The translations under genes were made by a program, and so were the position numbers. A DNA stretch of 64,000 nt from Oculatella sp. LEGE 06141 (GTDB lineage: Bacteria; Cyanobacteriota; Cyanobacteriia; Elainellales; Elainellaceae): assembly GCF_015207605.1 (NCBI RefSeq), contig NZ_JADEWO010000001.1, positions 248,001 to 312,000 on the forward strand, read 5' to 3'. The stretch's first letter is position 1. Each line of letters starts with the position of its first letter. Below, piece by piece: positions 29,117 through 37,972 of the stretch. The notes under the pieces were generated by a model, which saw only the letters and a list, made by a program, of their open reading frames with translations, did no database searches and was not told the origin of the DNA.

Positions 29117-29503
29117 CTAACGATCGCCCGTTTCTTGCTTTAGTTCATCCAACGCAGACTGGTAATCGGCGCGATCGGGATAGAGGTTTACTAACGTTTC
29201 GAGAGGGGCGATCGCTCCCTGGCTATTGTCCATTGCCAATCGCGTATTGACCAACCCTTCTAATGCCGTCTGGTTCATTGGCTCTCGGCTCAGAATCGAT
29301 TCATATCCCGTCTCTTGGGCCTGCAACTTTTGCAGCATTTCTGCTTCCGATTCAACCACTTCTGGTTGGTTCACTTTTGTAGCACTGCTGAAGAGATTCA
29401 CAGTGGAAGCGCCAAGCGGAACCAGCAAGAACAGTGACGAAATGAGCGTAAAGAGCTGAACTAATCGTCGTTTAGACGCACCCTGGGTGTTTTTGAGAGC
29501 CAT
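29117..29503 (-). CDS. Membrane-anchored TPR-like small protein
   Basis: 128 residues. One N-terminal membrane segment after a basic start (MALKNTQGASKRRLVQ, then LFTLISSLFLLVPLGAS, about 17-37), followed by an acidic linker and a single TPR-like hairpin pair (ESILSREPMNQTALEGLVNTRLAM and LETLVNLYPDRADYQSALDELK parts). Such proteins often tether or scaffold partners on the periplasmic or lumenal face. It is divergent from the 265-residue protein at 29693, which also carries an N-terminal membrane segment. Confidence 0.6.
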   Translation of the reverse strand: MALKNTQGASKRRLVQLFTLISSLFLLVPLGASTVNLFSSATKVNQPEVVESEAEMLQKLQAQETGYESILSREPMNQTALEGLVNTRLAMDNSQGAIAPLETLVNLYPDRADYQSALDELKQETGDR

Positions 29504-29692
29504 ACCGGATATCCTATGTGTGCTGCCATATGCGTGCTGCCAGTGATCAGAGTACCCATCCTGTTTGGGGTGCCATCAGGGATTGCGGGTGTGCTTATAG
29601 CCAGAGTGGGCGATCGCCGCTGTTTCCTTAACGGAAGCAGTTGGGTAGCATCTTTAAAATAACGATACTAACCCTGTGTAGAGGCTGAGAAA

Positions 29693-30490
29693 ATGGCATC
29701 CCGGTTTAGCCTTCAGTTGAATCAAGCGGTTGCTGCTGTTTGCGTGGCTATCATTTGTGTTGTGGCGATCGGTGCAATGCAGATTCCTCGGTTGAATGAG
29801 CTGCGCCGCACCTCTGCTGTGATGGATACACAAACGCTAAATCAGCAGGTTGAAGCCGATAGAGTTCAGTTGAGTTTTTTGAATAAAGCGCCGACCTTTG
29901 GCTTCAACAATCTGCTGGCAGACTGGCTCTTCCTCGACTTTTTGCAATACTACGGAGACGACGAGGCGCGAGCTAAGACGGGCTACGGGCTGAGTCCAGA
30001 CTATTTTGAAGTTATTCTAGGCCGTGATCCTTACTTTTTAGAGGCGTACACTTTTTTATCGACCAGTTCCACCATTTATGCCGGAATGCCAGAGCGTTCA
30101 GTGGCTATTATGGAGCGGAGTTTGAAAGCGATGAAGCCCAATGTACCGCCCGGTTCCTATTTTGCATGGCGACAAAAAGGAATTGATGAACTCTTATTTT
30201 TGGGAGACGCTGAGGCGGCACGACGCTCATTTGAGACTGCCGCTGAATGGGCCAGCCAGTCGTCGCTAGAGGGCAGCGATCGCGTTGCTGAGATGTCTCG
30301 GCAGACGGCTGATTTCTTAGCCAAAAATCCGAACAGCAAGTCGGCTCAAATCGGTGCCTGGATCATGGTTTATACCACCACTCCAGATGAGTTGACGCGC
30401 CAGGTCGCTGTGCAGCGAATTGAAGCGCTAGGTGGGCAAATTGTTGAAGCAGACGGTGGTTTTAGCGTGCAAATGCCAGAACAAGATTAA
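29693..30490 (+). CDS. Conserved membrane-anchored protein of unknown function
   Basis: 265 residues. An N-terminal hydrophobic segment (about 11-29, AVAAVCVAIICVVAIGAMQ) probably anchors it, with a helical TPR/Sel1-like body (FNNLLADWLFLDFLQYYGD, PYFLEAYTFLSTSSTIYAGMPE, KGIDELLFLGDAEAARRSFETAAEWA). The sequence has no catalytic signature. The stop TAA overlaps the stop of the convergent photolyase-domain gene by four bases. A cyanobacterial family of unknown function is likely; I do not recognise its name. Confidence 0.65.
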   Translation: MASRFSLQLNQAVAAVCVAIICVVAIGAMQIPRLNELRRTSAVMDTQTLNQQVEADRVQLSFLNKAPTFGFNNLLADWLFLDFLQYYGDDEARAKTGYGLSPDYFEVILGRDPYFLEAYTFLSTSSTIYAGMPERSVAIMERSLKAMKPNVPPGSYFAWRQKGIDELLFLGDAEAARRSFETAAEWASQSSLEGSDRVAEMSRQTADFLAKNPNSKSAQIGAWIMVYTTTPDELTRQVAVQRIEALGGQIVEADGGFSVQMPEQD

Positions 30491-30900
30491 GGCGTTAACC
30501 AGGCGCGATCGTGCTGGTGCCAATAGCGCGAGAACCGCCTTGGCGATGAATGGTCATTTACCGGGTAGACCTCCGGATAGGCTACCAGGTTGGCGTAGGA
30601 TTGCAGATCGTGCTGCCACGCTTTGATGATGTGGTTGGGCGTTTCAGTCGTCACAATTTCTGTTGCCTGGTGCTGCTCTAACAACTGACGCAGGAGTGGA
30701 ACGGTATTCCCCTGATAAATTTGGATATCCGCGATTTCCAGCAGTGATTCGTAGATGAACTGAATCCGGTGCTTGGAAATTTGCCACTGCTGTAGATAGG
30801 GCCGATCAAAAATGTAAATCCGGGGTGCGGTTGGATAGTCTTGCACCATTGGATGCGCCGGATTAAGGCCATCTTCGTTAAACCAGATGAGTGCTGTCAT
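30487..30900 (-). CDS. Photolyase N-terminal alpha/beta (antenna-domain) protein, stand-alone
   Basis: 137 residues resembling only the Rossmann-like N-terminal domain of DNA photolyase/cryptochrome: ALIWFNEDGLNPAHP, YIFDRP, then the helix with QFIYESLLEIADIQIYQGNTVPLLRQLL, the usual L-x-L-x-x-L-x-x-x-G pattern. It starts five bases after the stop of the FAD-domain gene, so the two are surely co-expressed. In ordinary photolyases this domain is N-terminal to the FAD domain in one chain. Here it is a separate, downstream gene. Function as antenna or assembly partner is inferred. Confidence 0.7.
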   Translation of the reverse strand: MTALIWFNEDGLNPAHPMVQDYPTAPRIYIFDRPYLQQWQISKHRIQFIYESLLEIADIQIYQGNTVPLLRQLLEQHQATEIVTTETPNHIIKAWQHDLQSYANLVAYPEVYPVNDHSSPRRFSRYWHQHDRAWLTP

Positions 30901-30905
30901 AGTGT

Positions 30906-31721
30906 TTAGCGGTAGTTGCCAGACGCGCGGCTTGATGCTGGAGTGTAGTCGTTGCCAAACAGGCGATCGGCCAGTTCCTCATAGGAGTAATTGAACGGAT
31001 CATCTTTGCGAGGATCGCCCGGTAAAACAGAGCCAGCATACCGCTCTAAATTTTCGCGGTTAAAAATATAAGGCTTGTGGGAGAAAGTGGACGCAACCCA
31101 CTGCCAGGACAGATGATTGCTGGCCAGATCGCCGTCAATGAGCAGGGCATACATCCAGTCGGCACCCGTGCGCCAGTGAACCTGGCGAAAGTGGACAATG
31201 TAGCTGGCAAGATACATGCGGGCATGGTTGTGGAGATACCCTGTCTCTTTCAACATTCGAATGAACGTATCCATTGAAGGAATACCTGTTTCCCCCCGGT
31301 CGATATCGTCTGGCAGCGTGGTTTGATGTTGCCGCATGGGAACTTTAGGCGGTTCTAGATCTTGGAGAATGCGATCGCCCTCGTCCTGATAAACCAGATG
31401 AAAAAAGGCACGCCACGCCAACTCCGAAACAAACTTCTCAACGGAGTGAGATGCCTGGTGCTGCAACGCCCACTGCCGCACCTCCTCCAGCGTGATACAG
31501 CCTCGGCTCAGGTAAGGCGATAGCTGGCTGACAGCACCATCCAAAAAGTTACGCTGTCTGGCATATTTTTCAAGCGGGAAATGCTGTAATCGCTCCAATC
31601 CGGCCTTTCTACCGCCCACATGCGGGGATAGACACCCCGTATTCTCAAGAAACGGAAACTCGGTTTGGATATAATCGGCGATCGCGTTGCGGCTCTCCAA
31701 ATTGGTGCGTAGGGGCTGCAT
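30906..31721 (-). CDS. FAD-binding photolyase/cryptochrome C-terminal domain protein
   Basis: 271 residues covering the helical FAD domain only. Visible: GGRKAGLERLQHFPLEKYARQRN (start of the domain), LSPYLSRGCITLEEVRQWAL, HNHARMYLASYIVH and SNHLSWQWVASTFSHKPYIFN, which contain the FAD-contacting Arg/Ser/Asn/Trp positions of photolyases. No alpha/beta domain precedes it in the frame; that part is encoded by the next gene. The reading frame upstream is closed by the divergent aminotransferase promoter, so the split is not a recent frameshift. It may repair DNA or act as a blue-light receptor. Confidence 0.78.
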   Translation of the reverse strand: MQPLRTNLESRNAIADYIQTEFPFLENTGCLSPHVGGRKAGLERLQHFPLEKYARQRNFLDGAVSQLSPYLSRGCITLEEVRQWALQHQASHSVEKFVSELAWRAFFHLVYQDEGDRILQDLEPPKVPMRQHQTTLPDDIDRGETGIPSMDTFIRMLKETGYLHNHARMYLASYIVHFRQVHWRTGADWMYALLIDGDLASNHLSWQWVASTFSHKPYIFNRENLERYAGSVLPGDPRKDDPFNYSYEELADRLFGNDYTPASSRASGNYR

Positions 31722-31776
31722 TGTTAAGTTTTGTATCTACATCTCATGATTCTAACGCATGCAGCGAGGAGAACCG

Positions 31777-32592
31777 ATGTCATCCCTTAGCCACTGGTAT
31801 AACGGCCAGATGTGTCACTCTGGGACAGTAGAATTAGCGATCGACGATCCGGGACTGCTCTACGGAGCAACGCTGTTTACAACGATGCGGATCTATCAGC
31901 GATCGCTAGAGCATCCGTTGACGGCGTGGCAAGCCCACTGCGATCGCCTCCAGCAAAGCTTAAGCGCCTTTGGCTGGCAGCCTCCAGACTGGCAACGGGT
32001 GCAGCACGGTGCCGCGCAACTGGGTTTGCAGTATCCGGTGTTGCGAATCACACTCTTTGCCGATGGGCGAGAGTGGATTACAGGACGACACTTACCGGAT
32101 GGGTTAGCACAGCGCCAAAAAAAAGGCATTGCTGCGTGGCTGGCTGATGGTTCTGAATTCCATCGCCCCCTTGCCTCTCATAAAACAGGGAACTATCTCT
32201 CAACCTGGTTGGCTCGTCAGGCGGCAGCACAGCACGCAGGGATGGAGGCTATTTTGACCAATCCTGCGGGAGATTGGCTGGAAACGGCTACTGGAAACCT
32301 TTGGGGATGGCGGGATGGCGGTTGGTGGACTCCACCGATTTCTGAGCCGATATTAAGCGGGATCGCCCGATCGCAACTCATTTCCTGGCTGAAGTGGCAG
32401 AATGAAGGTATCACGGAAGAGCCTTGGGATGAGGAGTTGGTGTTAGGGTTTGAGGCGATCGCTTATAGCAACTGTGTGGTGCAACTTATTCCAATCCACA
32501 CGGTTTTGAGGCCGTCAAAGTCCCTAACTTACAATGCAACGCACGCAGGATTACAGCGATTGTGTGGACTATTCCATTCGGTATCGCATTGA
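31777..32592 (+). CDS. Class IV aminotransferase (4-amino-4-deoxychorismate lyase-like)
   Basis: 271 residues. ATG 31777 was chosen because GAGGAG (31766-31771) lies five bases upstream; an ATG at 31759 would add six residues. Fold-type IV PLP features: YNGQMCHSGTVELAIDDPGLLYGATLFTTM split over about 7-35, PLP lysine in SHKTGNYLS, and GNLWGW. Class IV enzymes include PabC (4-aminobenzoate/folate synthesis), IlvE and D-amino-acid aminotransferase; the short length and the GATLFTTM start favour PabC. It is divergent from the photolyase genes with about 55 bases between. Confidence 0.75.
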   Translation: MSSLSHWYNGQMCHSGTVELAIDDPGLLYGATLFTTMRIYQRSLEHPLTAWQAHCDRLQQSLSAFGWQPPDWQRVQHGAAQLGLQYPVLRITLFADGREWITGRHLPDGLAQRQKKGIAAWLADGSEFHRPLASHKTGNYLSTWLARQAAAQHAGMEAILTNPAGDWLETATGNLWGWRDGGWWTPPISEPILSGIARSQLISWLKWQNEGITEEPWDEELVLGFEAIAYSNCVVQLIPIHTVLRPSKSLTYNATHAGLQRLCGLFHSVSH

Positions 32593-32672
32593 AATCCTAA
32601 TATGCGTTACATTAGTTAACAATAAGAAATTCTGAATGTGCTCGCATAGAAGACGTAGGAGGAACAACCTCG

Positions 32673-34511
32673 GTGAATAAGCGCTGGAGAAATGCGGGAT
32701 TGTACGCCCTTTTAGTGGTGGTGGTTATCTTTTTGGCAACCGCCCTGCTCGATCGACAGCCCCAGGATGTCGAATCCTGGCGTTACAGTCGGTTTATTGA
32801 TGAAGTTCAACAAAACCGTGTTGAGAGAGTCAGCGTCAGCGCTGACCGGACTCGGGCGGTTGCGACCACAGACGATGGTCAGAAAGTGGCCGTTAACTTG
32901 CCCAACGATCCTGAGCTGCTCACAATTCTGACTCAAAATGGGGTAGACATTGCGGTTTCGCCTCAAGCAGAGGATAACGTTTGGGCACGGGTGCTGAGCA
33001 CGCTTCTGATTCCGTTCTTGTTATTGGTCGTTCTGTTCTTTGTGCTGCGTCGAGCGCAGAATGGTCCCGGTAGTCAGGCGATGAACTTTGGAAAGTCTAA
33101 AGCCCGAGTACAGATGGAACCTCAAACCCAGGTGACTTTTGGGGATGTCGCTGGCATTGAACAGGCCAAGCTGGAACTGAGCGAGGTGGTTGATTTCCTC
33201 AAGAATGCCGATCGCTTTACGGCGGTGGGAGCCAAAATTCCTAAGGGTGTGCTGCTCGTAGGTCCTCCAGGAACGGGTAAAACGCTATTGGCGAAAGCTG
33301 TGGCGGGTGAGGCGGGCGTTCCCTTCTTCTCCATCTCCGGTTCGGAGTTTGTAGAGATGTTTGTTGGGGTTGGTGCCTCCCGTGTCCGTGACTTGTTTGA
33401 ACAGGCGAAAGCAAACGCCCCTTGTATCGTCTTTATCGATGAGATTGACGCTGTTGGTCGCCAACGGGGTGCTGGCCTGGGTGGCGGGAACGACGAGCGA
33501 GAGCAGACTCTCAACCAGCTCTTGACGGAGATGGATGGCTTTGAGGGCAATACTGGCATCATCATTATTGCAGCTACCAACCGACCAGACGTATTGGATG
33601 CAGCATTATTGCGGCCTGGTCGTTTCGATCGCCAGGTTGTGGTCGATCGCCCCGATTATGCCGGACGGTTGGAAATTTTGAATGTCCATGCTCGCGGTAA
33701 GACCCTGTCGAAGGATGTTGATCTGGAGAAGATTGCTCGTCGGACTCCCGGATTCACGGGTGCGGACTTGGCAAACTTGCTCAACGAAGCGGCGATTTTG
33801 GCGGCTCGTCGTAACTTAACCGAGATTTCGATGGACGAAGTCAACGATGCGATCGATCGCGTTTTGGCTGGCCCTGAGAAGAAAGATCGGGTTATGAGCG
33901 AAAAGCGAAAGCAGTTAGTGGCTTACCACGAAGCAGGACACGCGCTGGTGGGTGCCCTGATGCCGGATTATGACCCCGTTCAGAAGATCAGCATCATTCC
34001 GCGCGGTCGTGCTGGTGGTTTAACCTGGTTCACCCCTAGCGAAGATCGGATGGATTCGGGGTTGTACTCTCGTTCTTACCTACAAAACCAGATGGCCGTA
34101 GCGCTGGGTGGTCGAATCGCTGAAGAGGTCATCTTTGGCGAAGAGGAAGTAACTACGGGTGCTTCCAACGACTTACAGCAGGTGGCGCGGGTGGCGCGTC
34201 AGATGGTAACTCGCTTTGGGATGAGCGATCGCCTGGGGCCTGTAGCGCTGGGTCGTCAGCAAGGCAACATGTTCTTGGGACGAGATATCGCAGCAGAGCG
34301 AGACTTTTCGGAAGAAACGGCAGCCGCGATCGACGATGAAGTTCGCAATTTAGTAGAGCAGGCTTATCGTCGCGCCAAGATGGTTTTGCAGGAGAACCGT
34401 AACGTGCTTGACCAACTTGCACAAATGCTAATCGAGCGTGAAACGGTTGACTCTGAAGAGTTGCAAGAACTGTTGGCAACTAACGACGTAAAAGTGGCTT
34501 CCATTGCCTAG
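32673..34511 (+). CDS. ftsH: ATP-dependent zinc metalloprotease FtsH
   Basis: 612 residues, GTG start. N-terminal membrane helix (about 5-23), lumenal/periplasmic loop, second helix (about 107-128), then the AAA+ module: Walker A GPPGTGKT (about 196-203), Walker [12 protein letters not shown] with RPGRFDR, and the M41 protease with HEAGH (H419, E420, H423). It is a membrane hexamer that degrades damaged membrane proteins; in cyanobacteria some paralogs handle photodamaged D1 of photosystem II. The Gly-rich Walker region and length match the FtsH2/3 group, but the paralog cannot be fixed. A terminator follows at 34534. Confidence 0.95.
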   Translation: MNKRWRNAGLYALLVVVVIFLATALLDRQPQDVESWRYSRFIDEVQQNRVERVSVSADRTRAVATTDDGQKVAVNLPNDPELLTILTQNGVDIAVSPQAEDNVWARVLSTLLIPFLLLVVLFFVLRRAQNGPGSQAMNFGKSKARVQMEPQTQVTFGDVAGIEQAKLELSEVVDFLKNADRFTAVGAKIPKGVLLVGPPGTGKTLLAKAVAGEAGVPFFSISGSEFVEMFVGVGASRVRDLFEQAKANAPCIVFIDEIDAVGRQRGAGLGGGNDEREQTLNQLLTEMDGFEGNTGIIIIAATNRPDVLDAALLRPGRFDRQVVVDRPDYAGRLEILNVHARGKTLSKDVDLEKIARRTPGFTGADLANLLNEAAILAARRNLTEISMDEVNDAIDRVLAGPEKKDRVMSEKRKQLVAYHEAGHALVGALMPDYDPVQKISIIPRGRAGGLTWFTPSEDRMDSGLYSRSYLQNQMAVALGGRIAEEVIFGEEEVTTGASNDLQQVARVARQMVTRFGMSDRLGPVALGRQQGNMFLGRDIAAERDFSEETAAAIDDEVRNLVEQAYRRAKMVLQENRNVLDQLAQMLIERETVDSEELQELLATNDVKVASIA

Positions 34512-34533
34512 AGAGTGGAACGAAGGTTAGCTT

Positions 34534-34567
34534 AAAGGGGCGCTGTCATAGCGCCCCTTTTCGTTTT
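34534..34567 (+). terminator. Rho-independent terminator after ftsH
   Basis: An 11-bp stem AAAGGGGCGCT (34534-34544) with AGCGCCCCTTT (34550-34560), loop GTCAT, tail TTTTCGTTTT. Confidence 0.85.
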
Positions 34568-34729
34568 CACGATATGGTTATCTGCGGATTGAAATTAGGT
34601 TTGCTCAATGATGGGTTTTAATGATGCGTTGAGTTAACCGTAGATGCATTTGTATGAGCAAGCGACAGTAAAAACAGATGGTTTAAGGTTAATGAACGCT
34701 GTTTAAAGTCTTGATTTGAGTTGCGGCGA

Positions 34730-35233
34730 TCACTGACCCCGATGGGAGGTGAGCTGTTGTTCGCATTGTTCTAACCGCTGTTTGTCTGGCCCGGCCAGCG
34801 TATACAGGGCAGAGTCCTGCTCGTATTGGTAAGTGTTGCGATCGAACAGGGTGTTTCCTGGTTGCGACCCACGCCGAATCACCATTGGACGAAATACTTT
34901 TCGTACCATTTCCTCGTAATCCTGGCTGATGGCAGACTGGTTTTTGTATTCGGGCAAGGTGTCAATTTGCTGTTGTTTTAACCCATCTACATAGATACGA
35001 TGCGAGTCGTAATCGAAGCGAACAACGCCCATTGGAATAAGAATGCATTTACCAGCATCCACAATCAAGTAGCGAATACAGCCTGCCTGTTCATCCATCA
35101 GGACATCTTGAACCGCGCCAACGCGATCGCCAACGCCTGTGTAAACCTCAAATGACTCGAACACAATCTTGCTATCTTCATCAGCAAACTGCTCGTAATG
35201 TGGATAGCGCTGCTTCAACTGAAGAAGTGCCAT
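34730..35233 (-). CDS. PRC-barrel domain protein (short paralog)
   Basis: 167 residues, no DUF2382-type tail. PRC-barrel (about 20-90): SFEVYTGVGDRVGAVQDVLMDEQAGCIRYLIVD split over strands, then LIPMGVVRFDYDSHRIYVDGL. GGGAGG lies just upstream of the ATG. It is the shortest member of a four-gene minus-strand run (34730-39010) that share this barrel; the tail here is unrelated and Gln-rich (EQCEQQL). PRC-barrels of this type bind partner proteins or RNA-like ligands; the cyanobacterial set is stress-associated by inference only. Confidence 0.75.
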   Translation of the reverse strand: MALLQLKQRYPHYEQFADEDSKIVFESFEVYTGVGDRVGAVQDVLMDEQAGCIRYLIVDAGKCILIPMGVVRFDYDSHRIYVDGLKQQQIDTLPEYKNQSAISQDYEEMVRKVFRPMVIRRGSQPGNTLFDRNTYQYEQDSALYTLAGPDKQRLEQCEQQLTSHRGQ

Positions 35234-35399
35234 AACTTACCTCCCGGACTGAGTGTCTATCATTTATAGGCTAGGAGCCTGACCACAATCGCTCATCTTT
35301 CAGACGAGTGACCTTGCCGAGCTTGCTACAGTCAAAAGAGGTAAAAAAAAGGCGTTGCCGGAAGCAACGTCTTGACCCAAAACCGCTCACTTGAAGCCG

Positions 35400-36467
35400 T
35401 TACGGCTTACGGTATTTGTTGAACCATTCTTGATAGGTCTGCTGCACATCCCAACTGTCCAGCAGAACCTCAATGTTGACCTGAGTACAGCGATGATCCA
35501 TGCTTTTGGCGATCGCCTCTAAAACATGGCTACCCACTCGCGGTGACGTAAACTCCATGTGAGTCTTTTGGGTGTCCCAATAGCGCAGGAAAACGTCCAC
35601 CTTAATGAGCTTACAGCGATGGCGAATAGTACCTGCGATCGCCTCCAAGATGGAACGAGCTGCTTCTAGCGAAACGAACTCTCCTGTCACGCTGGGATGA
35701 TGGGCGGCATCCCTGGGCTGCACCAGTTCAACGCCAAGCACCGCACCTTGCCCTAAATCGACCTCTGCCAGTTGTTTGTGTTCGTCGCCGACTTGCTCAA
35801 TCACTAGCTTTTCCCAGCGCACGGGAACTTCTACAATCCGCGTTTCAACCGTTTTGCGAATTACAACTTCACCCGCCTTCCGCTTTTTGTGGGTTATGTC
35901 TAGCTTCTCTTCGAGCAAGCGAATCACTTGTTCTCGAACCGTTTTGGGTAAGGATGAGGTGTCGCCTAGCAGGTCACCCTCAATCGGTTCAGGCTCCGTA
36001 GCTGGAGCGGTGGTTATTGCCGAGGGTTGCAAGGGGGCGATCGCCATAGCCTGATTGGGAAAATCAGAAGGGGGCTCAATCTGAGCCGAAACAGACTCAG
36101 CCGTTGCTGGGGTGTTAATCAGGTCACCGCTTTCGTTTAGTTGCAGCTCATGATACGAACTGCGAACGCCGTTAACCTTGGCAAACAGAACTCGATTGGG
36201 AATGTCAATGCGATGGAGCGATCGACTGCTCAGGGTAAAGGCATGATCCGGTGTGGTTGAATCTACCTGGGACACCACCAAGGTAAAGTAGCCATCGGCA
36301 TCAGACGGATCAAGGATCAGATCTTGAACAGTACCAACAACTTGACCCTGGCTATCCTGGACTAAAAACCCTTGCAACCGCCGTTTCAGCCTGTCAAGCA
36401 ACACCTTGGCATACTGTGCGTTTGGAATGACGGCTCCCGGTTGTTTTGTAGTGACTGAACTATTCAT
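35400..36467 (-). CDS. PRC-barrel-like protein with DUF2382-like linker
   Basis: 355 residues. Residues about 25-115 resemble a PRC-barrel (FLVQDSQGQVVGTVQDLILDPSDA, RIDIPNRVLFAKVNGVRSS). A Pro/Ala-rich linker leads to VIRLLEEKLDITHKKRKAGEVVIRKTVETRIVEVPV, the start of the DUF2382 pattern, and then a long C-terminal portion with two related segments (about 275-300 and 320-345: IRHRCKLIKVDVFLRYWDT and MDHRCTQVNIEVLLDSWDV). The second is an internal repeat of the first. No catalytic motif. Third in the PRC run. Confidence 0.7.
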   Translation of the reverse strand: MNSSVTTKQPGAVIPNAQYAKVLLDRLKRRLQGFLVQDSQGQVVGTVQDLILDPSDADGYFTLVVSQVDSTTPDHAFTLSSRSLHRIDIPNRVLFAKVNGVRSSYHELQLNESGDLINTPATAESVSAQIEPPSDFPNQAMAIAPLQPSAITTAPATEPEPIEGDLLGDTSSLPKTVREQVIRLLEEKLDITHKKRKAGEVVIRKTVETRIVEVPVRWEKLVIEQVGDEHKQLAEVDLGQGAVLGVELVQPRDAAHHPSVTGEFVSLEAARSILEAIAGTIRHRCKLIKVDVFLRYWDTQKTHMEFTSPRVGSHVLEAIAKSMDHRCTQVNIEVLLDSWDVQQTYQEWFNKYRKP

Positions 36468-36545
36468 GGGGCAGGTTCACTAAATCGATTGAATGATCAT
36501 GAAAGGTTAGACAGGCTGAGTTAAGTCGGCCAGAGTCGCGATCGG

Positions 36546-37799
36546 TTACTTCCAGTCTACGGCTGGATTTCCTTCTGTCTTAATTTCTAGCTCTTCACGT
36601 CGTAATGATTCCTCCGTGCTGACGGTTTCCCGCGATACTTCTTTACGGATTCGGATCTCTTCTCGCACTATAGGCCGTTTGCGAACTTCAACGGTTTCTT
36701 CGTAGAGTTCAATTCGAGCAATAATCTGAGTTCGGAAATCGTCGGAGGAGAGAGCAACATCCTGACCGGAATGACCTGAAGGATTCCGTTCGATAATCAG
36801 CCGCTCTTTTTCGACGGGAACCGAAACGCGAGCCAGTTCCGTTTCAACCCGCTTGCCGATCGCCACCTCTCCTGCTTTTTGACGATGCTTATCGGCCACT
36901 AATCGCTCTTCGTAGGCTGGAATAATCTGCTGGTCGCTGGGTGACGGGTCGCCAGCAGCCTCGGAAACGGCGATCGCCTGTTCGTGGGATGCGACCGAAA
37001 CGGGTGCGATCGCCGATGTTGGGTTGGGATTGGCTAAAGGCCGATTGAAGGTTTCGTGCAGCAGCAGGTTATCGCTGGTCGTTGCCTCAGTTGTGGAGGT
37101 GGGAGGATTCGCTGCCGGGGCGATCGTCTCACTTACAGCGAGATCTTCGCTCAGCGCAACAGCTTCGCTTGCAGTAGCAGTTTCGCTTGCAGTAGCAGTT
37201 TCACTCACAGCGTCATCTTTACTATCCACGCTGATGGTATGCAAACCGTTAGGACGAACAGCAGAGACTAGCGGTTCTGCAACAGCAGTGCCCACTATCA
37301 GGCCTTCATTAGTGCTGGCGGTAGAAACCGCCGTTGGTTGTTCAGGGGAATCCATGCGGGTTGTGGCAAAGGCGCTGTCTGCTTCGGCCTCTTCGTAAGA
37401 AAAAATTTCTGCTTCTGGCGCAACCTCAGCGGTGGAAGCGCGATCGTCCTCAAGCAGGTCTGCGTCTGCATCGGAGTACAACAACTCAGCGGTTGTTTCG
37501 TCGTCGTAAGTAGGTAATACTTTCGCTTCCTGTTTAGTAAGACCCGTCAGATAAAGGCATTGCTGGTCGGGGCTACTCTGGAACTGACCCACCGGTAACA
37601 GCACCCTTTTGCCAAAGATCCAGAAGCCTGTATCCATTACTAAATAGCGAAGATGACCTTCTCGATCTACTAAAGCGCCACTCGTTGTGCCCACTTTGTC
37701 GCCCTCTTCGGTGTAAACGGGCAATCCTTTGATGTCGTCACCACCAAACAGTTCATCCTGGTAGTCTGGGTAAAAGTCTTCAAGCTTGTAGAGGGTCAT
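36546..37799 (-). CDS. PRC-barrel / DUF2382 stress-type protein
   Basis: 417 residues. N-terminal PRC-barrel (about 15-95; LPVYTEEGDKVGTTSGALVDREGHLRY in two strands, FWIFGKRVLLPVG), a long Ser/Ala/Glu-rich disordered middle (about 100-290) with short perfect repeats (SETATA), and a C-terminal DUF2382 domain (about 300-415; YEERLVADKHRQKAGEVAIG, VETELARVSVPVEKERLIIE, EEIRIRKEVSRE). SD GAGGAAA precedes ATG. Its barrel and DUF2382 closely resemble the protein at 37973, so this is a duplication. Probably soluble; function unknown. Confidence 0.78.
   Translation of the reverse strand: MTLYKLEDFYPDYQDELFGGDDIKGLPVYTEEGDKVGTTSGALVDREGHLRYLVMDTGFWIFGKRVLLPVGQFQSSPDQQCLYLTGLTKQEAKVLPTYDDETTAELLYSDADADLLEDDRASTAEVAPEAEIFSYEEAEADSAFATTRMDSPEQPTAVSTASTNEGLIVGTAVAEPLVSAVRPNGLHTISVDSKDDAVSETATASETATASEAVALSEDLAVSETIAPAANPPTSTTEATTSDNLLLHETFNRPLANPNPTSAIAPVSVASHEQAIAVSEAAGDPSPSDQQIIPAYEERLVADKHRQKAGEVAIGKRVETELARVSVPVEKERLIIERNPSGHSGQDVALSSDDFRTQIIARIELYEETVEVRKRPIVREEIRIRKEVSRETVSTEESLRREELEIKTEGNPAVDWK
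37164..37199. repeat. 18-bp tandem duplication inside the PRC gene
   Basis: TTCGCTTGCAGTAGCAGT occurs twice in direct succession, 37164-37181 and 37182-37199, inside the disordered linker, encoding the repeated SETATA-like hexapeptide. Confidence 0.8.
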
Positions 37800-37972
37800 A
37801 GCATTTCCTCAAGCAGCTAGCGCCTTGCAAATATTGCAAATAGTATGACGGATTCAACTAAATTACTATCTATTAAGTCGTGCAGGTAGATAAAACTCCA
37901 CCTGCACGACTTCAGTTATTGCTAGTTTAGTTCAAACCGCTGCTGACATTGAGGTAAGAGGTCAGCGCTAAC

